Positions 7,514 through 16,581 of a stretch of DNA of 64,000 nt are shown here, one piece after another (the stretch's first letter is position 1; every line of letters starts with the position of its first letter). Made by a program: the position numbers and the translations under genes. The notes under the pieces were generated by a model. It did not search any database. It saw nothing but the letters and a program-made list of their open reading frames with translations, and was not told the origin of the DNA. The stretch is from the NCBI RefSeq assembly GCF_001424225.1, contig NZ_LMOR01000004.1:434001-498000 (forward strand), in the 5' to 3' direction. The stretch is from Microbacterium sp. Leaf151 (GTDB lineage Bacteria > Actinomycetota > Actinomycetes > Actinomycetales > Microbacteriaceae).

Positions 7514-8686
7514 TCACGCCCCCGGCATGGCGACGAAGACCTCGCCGGCGCCGTCGCTCGCCAGCGGCGACTCGTCGGGGGTCACCAGCGCCGCCTCGCC
7601 GGCAGCGAGGGTGATCACGGCGCCCGACGCACCGGTCAACGTCGTCGACCCCGCCACGCCGAGGGCGATCGCGACGTCGCGCAGGTCGAGGCGCGCCTCC
7701 GCACCCTCGGCGAGGTGCCCCAGCGCGAAGTCGGCGATGCCGGGGGCGAAGACCTCCGCCTCCCCGGCCGGTGTCGGACGCAGGAAGGGCGGCTCGGCCG
7801 GACGGAAGTCGACGAGCGCGAGCAGCTCGGCCACGTCGATGTGCTTGGGCGTCAGACCGCCGCGCAGCACGTTGTCGCTCGCCGCCATGATCTCCACGCC
7901 CAACCCCGCGACGTAGGCGTGCAGGACGCCGGCCGGCACGAAGATCGCCTCGCCCCGGCGCAGCTGCACGAGGTTCATCAGCAGCGCGACGACGATCCCG
8001 GGATCCGCCGGGTACGCCGAGTGCAGCGAACGGGTCAGCTCCAGCTCCGCGGCGAAGGGGGAGGATTCGGTGGATGCCGCGGCATCCACGATCTGTGCGA
8101 TCTCGGCCGGATCGGCCTCGCCGAGCAGCCAGCCGATGGTCGAGCGCAGCGCGTCGGCGGCGTCTCCCCCCGACAGGTGGGCGCGGAGCGTCGCGACGGC
8201 GGGCGCGTCGCCGAGGGCATCGACAAGGGCGCGGGTGCGTGAGATGTCGCGCAGGCCCGCGAGCGCGGTGAAGGTGTCGCTCAGGGCGACGATCACCTCG
8301 GGCTTGTGGTTGTCGTCCTTGTAGTTGCGCGACCCCGCGTCGCGCGGGACACCCGCAGCCTCTTCGCGGGCGAACCCCTCGACGGCCTGCTCCTTGGAGG
8401 GGTGCACCTGGATCGACAGGGGGGCCCCTGCGGCGAGGAGCTTCAGCAGGTACGGCAGCTTCGCGGGCACGTGCTGCTGCTCCGCGACGGCGGGCAGCCA
8501 CGCGTCGAGCGTGCGGTCGGTGCCGTCGTGCACCACGGCCGGCGAGCCCGGGTGATCGCCGAACCAGACCTCGGCTTCGGGGGCGCCGCTGGGCTCGCGT
8601 CCCTCCAGGTCGGCGATGAGCGTCGGGCTGCCCCAGGCGTAGTCGCGGGGCGTGTTCGAGATCGCAACAAGCACGGGCGTCAGCAT
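7514..8686 (-). CDS. manA: Mannose-6-phosphate isomerase, class I
   Basis: 390 residues. It interconverts mannose-6-phosphate and fructose-6-phosphate, feeding GDP-mannose synthesis. Visible family signatures: SNTPRDYAWGS at the N-terminus, PLSIQVHPSKEQA (zinc-ligand Gln/His), DDNHKPE (zinc-ligand Glu/His), and FVPAGVLHAYVAGLGVEIMAASDNVLRGGLTPK split across the active-site barrel, with the conserved Arg and Lys. ATG 8686 gives the usual class I length; the upstream open frame is antisense to the O-antigen ligase gene. The position next to whiB mirrors mycobacterial manA. Confidence 0.95.
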   Translation of the reverse strand: MLTPVLVAISNTPRDYAWGSPTLIADLEGREPSGAPEAEVWFGDHPGSPAVVHDGTDRTLDAWLPAVAEQQHVPAKLPYLLKLLAAGAPLSIQVHPSKEQAVEGFAREEAAGVPRDAGSRNYKDDNHKPEVIVALSDTFTALAGLRDISRTRALVDALGDAPAVATLRAHLSGGDAADALRSTIGWLLGEADPAEIAQIVDAAASTESSPFAAELELTRSLHSAYPADPGIVVALLMNLVQLRRGEAIFVPAGVLHAYVAGLGVEIMAASDNVLRGGLTPKHIDVAELLALVDFRPAEPPFLRPTPAGEAEVFAPGIADFALGHLAEGAEARLDLRDVAIALGVAGSTTLTGASGAVITLAAGEAALVTPDESPLASDGAGEVFVAMPGA

Positions 8687-8722
8687 AGTGCGAGCACCGA
8701 ACACGCCCCGGATGCCGACGGG

Positions 8723-8728
8723 TAGCCT
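8723..8728 (+). promoter_or_regulatory. -10 box (TAGCCT) for the O-antigen ligase gene
   Basis: TAGCCT ends 9 nt before ATG 8738 in the 51-nt region divergent from manA. It implies a leader of only a few nucleotides. Confidence 0.4.
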
Positions 8729-8737
8729 GAACCCATC

Positions 8738-10138
8738 ATGGCGATGTACACGAACCACCCCGTGTCGGCGCTGCCGACGGCGCCTCCGCGCGAGACGACG
8801 GGGCACCTGCTGCTGCGGGCGTGGTGCGTTTTCGTCATCCTGCTCGCCCTCGGCGGCGTGGGGCTCGTCAACGCCGCCGGTCCCGTCGTGGCAGCCGTGG
8901 TCGCGGTGGCCTCGGCCATCGTCTCCGCCGTGATCTGGGTCGTGACCCGCCCGCCGATGGCCGTCCGGCGTCTGCCCTGGCTGGCTTTCGCGTACCTGGC
9001 CTGGGCGACGGCGTCGATCGCGTGGAGCGCCTGGCCCGCGGCATCCGTCCTCACCTGGCTCCTCCTCGTGATCACGACCTTCCAGGGCCTGTTCGTCGGG
9101 GCGGTGCTCACCTGGCGCGACGTCGTCCGCGCCGTCGCATCGGCGGCGAAGTGGGTCGTGGGACTCTCGCTGCTCTTCGAGGTCGCGGTGTCGCTGCTGG
9201 TGCGCGGACCCCTCCTCCCCGGTTTCGTCGTGCCGTCCGCGCGCATGGACCCGATCCTGTACTGGTCGCGCGACAACCTCTTCGACGGCGGGCGCATCCA
9301 GGGCCTCTTCGGCAACGCCGACCTGCTCGCCGCGGCCATGCTCGTCGCCATCATCGTGTTCGGCGTGCGTCTCGCCGCCGGCGCGCCCCGGCGCGTGCTG
9401 CTGATGCTGTGGACCGCCCTCGCCGCCTTCCTGTTCGTGCGCGCGGGCTCCGCGACCGCATTCATCGCCGCCGCCTTCGTGGCGCTGGTCCTCGGCACGG
9501 TCCTCGTCATGCGCACCGCCCGCCGCCCCGGCGAGCGCACGCGCTGGTACCTGCTCTACGCCGCGATCGGCCTGGGCTTCGGCGGCGCCCTGTGGCTCGG
9601 ACGCGAGACGGTGTTCGGCGTGCTCGGCCGGGAAGCCGATCTGCTGGGGCGCGAAGGCATCTGGGCCGACGTGCTGGCGCGCGCCGACCAACGCCCCATC
9701 GCCGGCTGGGGGTTCTCGACGCCGTGGGTCCCCACGGAGCCGCTCATCGACGGCTGGATCGTCGACCACGACCAGACCGTTGTGCAGGCGCACAGCATGT
9801 GGCTCGACGCCTACCTGCAGCTCGGCGTCGTCGGTGTCGCGCTGCTCGCCCTCGTCTTCTTCGCGTACGTCTGGCGCTCGTGGTTCTTCGCCGTCGACCG
9901 CCCCCGCTGGGACCTGCGCGACGACCGCCCGCACTCCCCCCTGACGCTGCTGCCCACCCTCATCGGCGCCCTGCTCGTGGTGCAGGGACTCACCGAATCG
10001 GGTCCGCTGCTGCTGTGGGGATGGATGTTCGTCGTCCTCTTCGGCGCGAAGATCAAGCAGACACCGCTTGTCGGCGTCGGCCCCAGCGAGCAGAGCATCT
10101 CGATCGAGCGCGGCGAGCTGGTGCGGCCGTCCGCCTGA
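8738..10138 (+). CDS. O-antigen ligase/polymerase-like membrane protein (Wzy/WaaL superfamily)
   Basis: 466 residues with about ten to twelve hydrophobic helices. The signature periplasmic loop (Wzy_C type) is visible near residues 320-375: RADQRPIAGWGFSTPW, then VQAHSMWLDAYLQLGVVGVA, with the conserved His-Ser of the ligase/polymerase family. It would join or polymerise lipid-linked glycans outside the membrane. It starts a plus-strand run with the galactofuranosyltransferase genes 98 nt downstream, suggesting it acts on a galactan or a related cell-wall glycan. ATG 8738 is used; ATG 8744 is a close alternative. Confidence 0.85.
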   Translation: MAMYTNHPVSALPTAPPRETTGHLLLRAWCVFVILLALGGVGLVNAAGPVVAAVVAVASAIVSAVIWVVTRPPMAVRRLPWLAFAYLAWATASIAWSAWPAASVLTWLLLVITTFQGLFVGAVLTWRDVVRAVASAAKWVVGLSLLFEVAVSLLVRGPLLPGFVVPSARMDPILYWSRDNLFDGGRIQGLFGNADLLAAAMLVAIIVFGVRLAAGAPRRVLLMLWTALAAFLFVRAGSATAFIAAAFVALVLGTVLVMRTARRPGERTRWYLLYAAIGLGFGGALWLGRETVFGVLGREADLLGREGIWADVLARADQRPIAGWGFSTPWVPTEPLIDGWIVDHDQTVVQAHSMWLDAYLQLGVVGVALLALVFFAYVWRSWFFAVDRPRWDLRDDRPHSPLTLLPTLIGALLVVQGLTESGPLLLWGWMFVVLFGAKIKQTPLVGVGPSEQSISIERGELVRPSA

Positions 10139-10183
10139 GCGGCGCGGCGGACCGGCGTCCAGGGTCGCCCGGAGTGCGCCCGG

Positions 10184-10189
10184 TAGACT
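10184..10189 (+). promoter_or_regulatory. Candidate -10 box (TAGACT) for glfT2
   Basis: TAGACT lies 47 nt before GTG 10237 in the 98-nt gap after the ligase gene, consistent with a short leader of about 40 nt. Confidence 0.35.
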
Positions 10190-10236
10190 TCCCGCTGGCC
10201 GTCCGCGGCCGCTGCGCCTAGACGAAAGACTTCTTC

Positions 10237-12150
10237 GTGACGTACACCCTGCAGAACGCCGTCCTTCCTCTCGACCGCGATCCGGATCTCCTCCCCCTGT
10301 ACGTCGATCCCGAGACGTGGTCGACGATCGATGAAGAACCGGTCCGTGTCACCAACGTCGCTCAACTGGCGAACATCCTCGATCGCCACCGCGCCCGCAT
10401 CGTCGCCGGACGCCGAGTGTCCTTCGGCACCTACTTCAATGCGTTCCCGGCCTCGTACTGGCAGCACTGGACCGCCGTGCGGCAGGTGCGTCTGACGGTG
10501 CGCACGACCGGGGATGCCACGATCCTCGTCTACCGCTCGAACGGCGGCGGCACCAAACAGCGCATCGAGACCCGCGAGGTGCGGGGCGAGGCGACGGCCA
10601 GCTCCTTCGATCTCGTATTGGACCAGTACAGCGACGGAGGCTGGATCTGGTTCGACCTCGCCGCCGACACCACCGACGCCACCTTCGAGGGCGCAGAGTG
10701 GACCACCGAGCAGGAGCCCGTGCGCGGCGGCAAGGCGAGCATCGGAATCACCACCTACAACAAGCCCGACTACTGCGTCGAGACGCTTGGCGCCCTGGCC
10801 GACGCCCCCGACGTGCTCGACGTCGTCGACCGTGTGTTCATCATCGATCAGGGCACCGACCTCGTCGAAGCGCAAGATGCCTACCCCGCCGTGGCGGAAC
10901 GACTCGGTGAGACGCTCCAGGTCATCCGCCAGCCCAACCTCGGTGGATCGGGCGGCTTCGCCCGGGGCATGGTCGAGACCCTGGCGCGCGAGGGCAGCGA
11001 CTTCGTGCAGCTGCTCGACGACGATGTGCGCATCGAACCCGAGTCCATCCGTCGGTCGGTGGTGTTCGGCCGCTACGCGTCGGTCCCCACCATCGTCGGC
11101 GCCCACATGTTCGATCTTCTCGACCGTCCCAAGCTCCACGCGTGGGCCGAGGTCGTCGACGATGCCCCCTTCATGTGGCGCGCCCTCTTTCAGGAGCGAC
11201 TCCCCCACGACTTCAGCGTCGCCAACCTCCGCCAGTCGCCGCTGCTGCACATGCGGCTCGACGCCGACTATAACGGGTGGTGGATGTGCCTCATCCCCAC
11301 CAGCATCCTGCGCGAGATCGGCCTGTCACTCCCGGCCTTCATCAAATGGGATGACGCGGAGTTCTGCGTCCGGGCCCGGGATGCCGGCTACCCGACCGTG
11401 TCGATGCCGGGCGTCGCGCTCTGGCACGTGTCGTGGATCGGCAAAGACGACTCGATCGACTGGCAGGCGTATTTCCATGCGCGGAACCGCATCGTGGCCG
11501 CCCTGCTGCACTCCCGATCGCCGCTGGGGGGCACGCTCATCCGCCACAGCCGACGGGTCGACCTGAAGCACCTGATGATGATGCAGTACTACCCCGTCGA
11601 GCTGCGCCACCGAGCTCTGCGCGACGTCCTCTCGGGCCCCGAGCACATGCGCCGCGGGCTCGCGACGGCTATGCCCGAGGCGCGCACGGTCGCCAAGAAG
11701 CATCCCGAAACGGTGGTGCACAAGGACTCGGGGGTGCCGTTGCGCTCGCGCCACGGTCGCCAGGTCTTCAAGCGGCTCAAGAAGAACGAGTTCGACAGTC
11801 CGACCGGTGTCGCACTTCGCACCTTCACGGTGCGCACGCTCATCTCCCATTGGTTCCACACCCCGAAGCCCGAGAACCTCGCCCAGCCCGAGGTCGAGTT
11901 CGGCAAGGGCGACGCGCACTGGTGGCGGGTGCCCCTCTACGACAGCGCGCTGGTGAGCGCCGCGGACGGTTCGGGCAAGAACATCTACACGCGTGATCGC
12001 GCGCAGTTCCGCCGCATGCTCGTCGACAGCTGGCGGCTGCACCGCCGTCTGCAGCGCGAGTGGCCGCGCCTGTCCCGTCAGTATCGACGCGCGTTGCCCA
12101 CCCTCGTCTCCGAACAGCAGTGGCGCACGACCTTCGAGGAGCTTTCGTGA
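10237..12150 (+). CDS. glfT2: Galactofuranosyltransferase GlfT2-like (GT78/GT2 fold)
   Basis: 637 residues, the same length I recall for mycobacterial GlfT2, which polymerises the galactan with alternating beta-1,5/1,6 Galf from UDP-Galf. The N-terminal 150 residues form the beta-sandwich-type domain (SFGTYFNAFPASYWQHWT). The GT-A core follows: SIGITTYNKPDYC, GGSGGFARGM, the metal-binding LLDDDVRIEPES, the catalytic-type IKWDDAEFC and the metal-binding histidine in LWHVSWIG. A long helical C-terminus contains SHWFHTPKPENLAQPEVEFG. GTG 10237 is the only start giving the full N-terminal domain. It overlaps the next gene by 4 nt, and glf lies 3 kb away. Confidence 0.9.
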   Translation: MTYTLQNAVLPLDRDPDLLPLYVDPETWSTIDEEPVRVTNVAQLANILDRHRARIVAGRRVSFGTYFNAFPASYWQHWTAVRQVRLTVRTTGDATILVYRSNGGGTKQRIETREVRGEATASSFDLVLDQYSDGGWIWFDLAADTTDATFEGAEWTTEQEPVRGGKASIGITTYNKPDYCVETLGALADAPDVLDVVDRVFIIDQGTDLVEAQDAYPAVAERLGETLQVIRQPNLGGSGGFARGMVETLAREGSDFVQLLDDDVRIEPESIRRSVVFGRYASVPTIVGAHMFDLLDRPKLHAWAEVVDDAPFMWRALFQERLPHDFSVANLRQSPLLHMRLDADYNGWWMCLIPTSILREIGLSLPAFIKWDDAEFCVRARDAGYPTVSMPGVALWHVSWIGKDDSIDWQAYFHARNRIVAALLHSRSPLGGTLIRHSRRVDLKHLMMMQYYPVELRHRALRDVLSGPEHMRRGLATAMPEARTVAKKHPETVVHKDSGVPLRSRHGRQVFKRLKKNEFDSPTGVALRTFTVRTLISHWFHTPKPENLAQPEVEFGKGDAHWWRVPLYDSALVSAADGSGKNIYTRDRAQFRRMLVDSWRLHRRLQREWPRLSRQYRRALPTLVSEQQWRTTFEELS

Positions 12151-13112
12151 GCACGTTTGACCCCACGACCGCGACCATCGTCGTCGTCACCTACAACCGC
12201 ACGAACCTCCTCACGCGTCTCCTCGAAAGCATCGAGCGGATGTCGCCGGCACCGGGGCATCTCGTGATCATCGACAACGCCTCGACCGACGACACCACCG
12301 CTGTCGTGGAGTCGTTCCGCGATCGCCTGCCCACCGAGCTCGTCTACCGCCGCCTCGAGACCAATACCGGTGGCTCGGGCGGGTTCAGCGAGGGCATGCG
12401 GGTCGCCTACGACCTCGGCTCCCAGTGGATGTGGCTGATGGACGACGACGTCGAGGTCGTCTCCGACGGACTCGCGCGCATGGGGCATTGGGCCCCTCGG
12501 TTCCGGAGCATCCAGGGACGCCGCTACGACTACGACGGCAGCGAGTTCTACTGGCAGTACCGCATCGCCGAGTCGATGGCGATCCCGATCCCCTACGCCC
12601 CCGCGGCCTTCGACGACTCGGGCTTCAAGCCGATGAACTCGGGATGCTTCGAGGGCATGTTCATCCACCGCGACATCGTGGCGAAGATCGGGCTCCCCGA
12701 CCCCCGCTTCTTCATCTACTGGGATGACCAGCTCTACGGCTGGCTGGCCTCACGCGAGACGCCGTCGGTGATCGTGAACGAGTTCGTGCTGCGCCGCACC
12801 CGCGAGATCAAGCAGTGGGACATGGGCATCCGCCACATGAACGCCTCGAGCGACGCGTACCGGTACTACATCATGCGCAACCGCGCGTACCTGCAGAAGT
12901 ACTATCGCGCCCTCGGCGAATACCGCGCCCTCCCCTTCACCGCGGGGACGGTCTTGACGTTCGTGAAGGAGCTGATCCGCCTCGTCGTCGTGGAGCGCAA
13001 GATCAGCGGCACCAGCCACCTGTTCCGCGGGCTCCGCGACGGACGCACGATCTCCCGGGACGACTCGTGGAAGCCGATGCCTCCGCTGGAGCCGGCTCGA
13101 CCCGTCGCCTGA
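12147..13112 (+). CDS. GlfT1-like galactofuranosyltransferase (GT2)
   Basis: 321 residues. GT-A motifs: TIVVVTYNRTNLL at the N-terminus, NTGGSGGFSEGMR (sugar-nucleotide loop shared with the preceding GlfT2-like protein), the metal site WLMDDDVE, and the acceptor-side IYWDDQLYGW. GTG 12147 overlaps the glfT2 stop (GTGA), so the two enzymes are translationally coupled. By analogy with GlfT1, which adds the first Galf residues to the rhamnosyl-GlcNAc linker, this would start what GlfT2 extends. A rhamnosyl- or other GT2 role cannot be excluded from sequence alone. Confidence 0.75.
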   Translation: MSTFDPTTATIVVVTYNRTNLLTRLLESIERMSPAPGHLVIIDNASTDDTTAVVESFRDRLPTELVYRRLETNTGGSGGFSEGMRVAYDLGSQWMWLMDDDVEVVSDGLARMGHWAPRFRSIQGRRYDYDGSEFYWQYRIAESMAIPIPYAPAAFDDSGFKPMNSGCFEGMFIHRDIVAKIGLPDPRFFIYWDDQLYGWLASRETPSVIVNEFVLRRTREIKQWDMGIRHMNASSDAYRYYIMRNRAYLQKYYRALGEYRALPFTAGTVLTFVKELIRLVVVERKISGTSHLFRGLRDGRTISRDDSWKPMPPLEPARPVA

Positions 13113-13156
13113 CGCGGCCGCACCCGGCCGCCGTCCGACGCCCCCTTGCCCTACCT

Positions 13157-13213
13157 CGACGCACACCCTCCGTGTCTGGCGTCGTGATCCGGCCACCCCG
13201 TCGCGCGCGACGG
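13157..13213. terminator. Palindromes in convergent gap, possible terminator
   Basis: The 120-nt gap between convergent genes holds an imperfect hairpin (CGACGCACAC with GTGT plus GCGTCG, 13157-13184) and a perfect 16-nt palindrome CCGTCGCGCGCGACGG (13198-13213). Neither has a T-tract. Confidence 0.3.
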
Positions 13214-13232
13214 CCGTCATGACCGTGCGGCG

Positions 13233-15272
13233 TCAGCCCAACTGCGCGGGGAGCTGCTCCGCGAGCGACGGGCCGAGGGTGCGCGCGTAGATGCGGGTGA
13301 GGTGGTTGTCGTCACGGTAGACCGCGACGTTGCCGATCACGCCCACGCACAGATCGTCGGGGCAGATCCACGGAGTGAGGTCGACGAGACGCACACCGGG
13401 ACGTGCGAGAGCGTCGGCGGGGTTGCTATCCGCAAGGGATGCCGAGCGGGGCACGGCGCAATCGAGAGGGTCGGCGGCGTCGATGATGCACCCGAACATG
13501 TCGAAGGCGAAGCGGGGATTGTCACGCACCCCCAGCACCTCGATGCCCGCAGCGCTCATCCGATCGACGAAGCGGTCGACGCCCGGGCGCACCCGCTCAT
13601 CGTCCTCGCCCGCGTCGGAGCGCGTGACCACCGTCATCACCGCGTCGGGCTTCACCTGTTCGACCAGGCTCACGGCCGCTTCCCGCCACGAGTCGCACAG
13701 CTCGTCCATCCCCGGTTCGTCGAGCCCCATCGAGCACCCGCCCTTGATGAGATGGACGACACCCCAGCCGTTCTCCTCGGCCGAGGGAAGCAGGGCGGCC
13801 GTGATCTGCTGAGCGTGCGAGTCGCCGATCACCGCCACGGTGTGACGCGCCCGTGCGGTGTGCGCGGTCTCGTGACAGGTACCGCGCAGTTCTTCGGCGT
13901 CGGTAGCCCAGTCACCCGCGCATTCACGCTCGAGCTGGGTCCACTCGGCATCGAGCAGTGTCGGGAGGGGAAGCATCGGCGCGTCTTCCGGCACTTCGGC
14001 GAGGGCGGGATCGCGGAGGACGGCTGCCCCGGGATTCGTGACCTGGGCGCGCGCCTCGACCGCTCGTTCGTGCATCCAGGTGGTGGTCTGCCACGCGCCG
14101 ACCGGCAGCGCGACCACAACCGCGGCAGCGGTGAGCACGGCCATCGGCACGAGAGGAGATGCATCCGCCCGACGCCACTCCCGCACCGGTCGGTCGACGG
14201 CCCACGTCAACGCCCGCGCGAGGATCAGCGACAGCACGACGATCCCGAGACCGCCGACGAGGCCCACCTCGGCGCGGTCGTTGACGACGAGGAACGTCAC
14301 CAGGATGGGCCAATGCACGAGGTAGAGAGCGTAAGCGTCGCGGCCCACGGCGCGCACGGGACGGGATGCCAGGAGGCGCCCCGGTCCGAGACGGCTCTCC
14401 CCCGTGCCGGAAGCGACGATCGCGGCAGCGCACAGCACCGGCCAGAGGGCGAGATAACCGGGGAAGCCCCCACGGACGTCGAGGACCATTCCCAGGACGA
14501 GCAGGCCCGCCATACCCGCCCAGCCGACGACGGCTCGAGTTGTCGCGCCCAGACGCAGGTGCGGAAGTGCCACCACCAGCAAAGAGCCGGCGGCGAATTC
14601 CCACAGGCGCGCTCCGGTATCGAAATACGCCACCTGCTGTGCGGTCGCCGTCCGAAGAACCGAATAGACGAACGAGAGGGTGGACACCGCCCCGAACACC
14701 GAGCCGACGACTCGGTCCGGTGAGAGCCCCCACCGCCTGACCACGACCTGGCACAGCCCCAACAGCGCGATCCACAGCACGAACGCCTGGCCCTGCACCG
14801 ACATCGACCAGAAATGCTGGAGCGGACTCGTCGTCTCGGTCCGCGCGTAGTAATCCACGGCATCCGCCGCCAGCAGCCAGTTCTGCGTGTACGTGAGCGA
14901 GGCCCAGGTCTGCTCCCACACGGCCCGGTAGGAGGTCTCGGGGTAGACCGCCCAGACCACGATCAGGATGCCGAGGAGAGTCACGGCCGCCGCCGGCAGC
15001 AGCCGGCGGAAGACTCCGAGGAGATGCGGAACGGGGCGGATGGGCGTCGGGCCCGTCATCTTCCGGACGAATCCGCGGGTGAGGAAGAACGCCGACAGCA
15101 TGAGGAAGACGTCGACCCCGCCCGAGACCCTCCCGAACCACACGTGGTACGAAACGACCAGCAGGATGGCCACGGCGCGCAGCCCGTCGATGTCGGGCCG
15201 GTACGCCCAGCGCCCCTCGTCCGCCCGGTCAGCGCTCGCCGACAGGGTGCTCGACCCGAGGGTCAGACGCAC
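13233..15272 (-). CDS. Acyltransferase 3 family protein with C-terminal SGNH domain (OafA-like)
   Basis: 679 residues. Residues 22 to about 390 are an acyltransferase-3 membrane domain: RPDIDGLRAVAILLVVSYH with the catalytic-type Arg and His, GGVDVFLMLSAFFLTRGF, and about ten helices. The C-terminal 250 residues are an SGNH-type domain with AVIGDSHAQQ (nucleophile block) and YRDDNHLT (Asp-x-x-His block). Such fusions O-acetylate sugars of surface glycans: the membrane part moves the acyl group across, the SGNH part transfers it. GTG 15272 is 7 nt downstream of the glf stop, so glf and this gene form one operon and the acceptor may be a galactofuranose-containing glycan. Confidence 0.88.
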   Translation of the reverse strand: MRLTLGSSTLSASADRADEGRWAYRPDIDGLRAVAILLVVSYHVWFGRVSGGVDVFLMLSAFFLTRGFVRKMTGPTPIRPVPHLLGVFRRLLPAAAVTLLGILIVVWAVYPETSYRAVWEQTWASLTYTQNWLLAADAVDYYARTETTSPLQHFWSMSVQGQAFVLWIALLGLCQVVVRRWGLSPDRVVGSVFGAVSTLSFVYSVLRTATAQQVAYFDTGARLWEFAAGSLLVVALPHLRLGATTRAVVGWAGMAGLLVLGMVLDVRGGFPGYLALWPVLCAAAIVASGTGESRLGPGRLLASRPVRAVGRDAYALYLVHWPILVTFLVVNDRAEVGLVGGLGIVVLSLILARALTWAVDRPVREWRRADASPLVPMAVLTAAAVVVALPVGAWQTTTWMHERAVEARAQVTNPGAAVLRDPALAEVPEDAPMLPLPTLLDAEWTQLERECAGDWATDAEELRGTCHETAHTARARHTVAVIGDSHAQQITAALLPSAEENGWGVVHLIKGGCSMGLDEPGMDELCDSWREAAVSLVEQVKPDAVMTVVTRSDAGEDDERVRPGVDRFVDRMSAAGIEVLGVRDNPRFAFDMFGCIIDAADPLDCAVPRSASLADSNPADALARPGVRLVDLTPWICPDDLCVGVIGNVAVYRDDNHLTRIYARTLGPSLAEQLPAQLG

Positions 15273-15279
15273 GAGGGCA

Positions 15280-16437
<1,158 letters not shown>

Positions 16438-16474
16438 TCAGAGATAAGGGGACGGCCCACCGGGAGCGCCCTCG

Positions 16475-16480
16475 ATTGTA
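16475..16480 (-). promoter_or_regulatory. Candidate -10 box (TACAAT) for glf
   Basis: TACAAT on the minus strand in the 165-nt divergent region is the closest match to a consensus -10 upstream of glf. No clear -35 is seen. Confidence 0.35.
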
Positions 16481-16538
16481 CCCACGGTGCCTGCGAAGGC
16501 CCGGGGCGGCGCTCAGCGGCCGCGCAGTGCGCGTCCGA

Positions 16539-16544
16539 TACGAT
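16539..16544 (+). promoter_or_regulatory. Candidate -10 box (TACGAT) for the DUF6541 gene
   Basis: TACGAT lies 37 nt before ATG 16582, leaving a leader of about 30 nt. Confidence 0.35.
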
Positions 16545-16581
16545 GACGTGTCGAAAAAGCCGCGGACGGGGAAGAAACTGC

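Noticed and set aside
8687..9934. N-terminal extension of the manA frame antisense to the O-antigen ligase gene
   Set aside because: Low-complexity His/Asp/Glu/Arg-rich sequence. ManA homology begins exactly at ATG 8686, and the opposite strand encodes a well-formed membrane protein.
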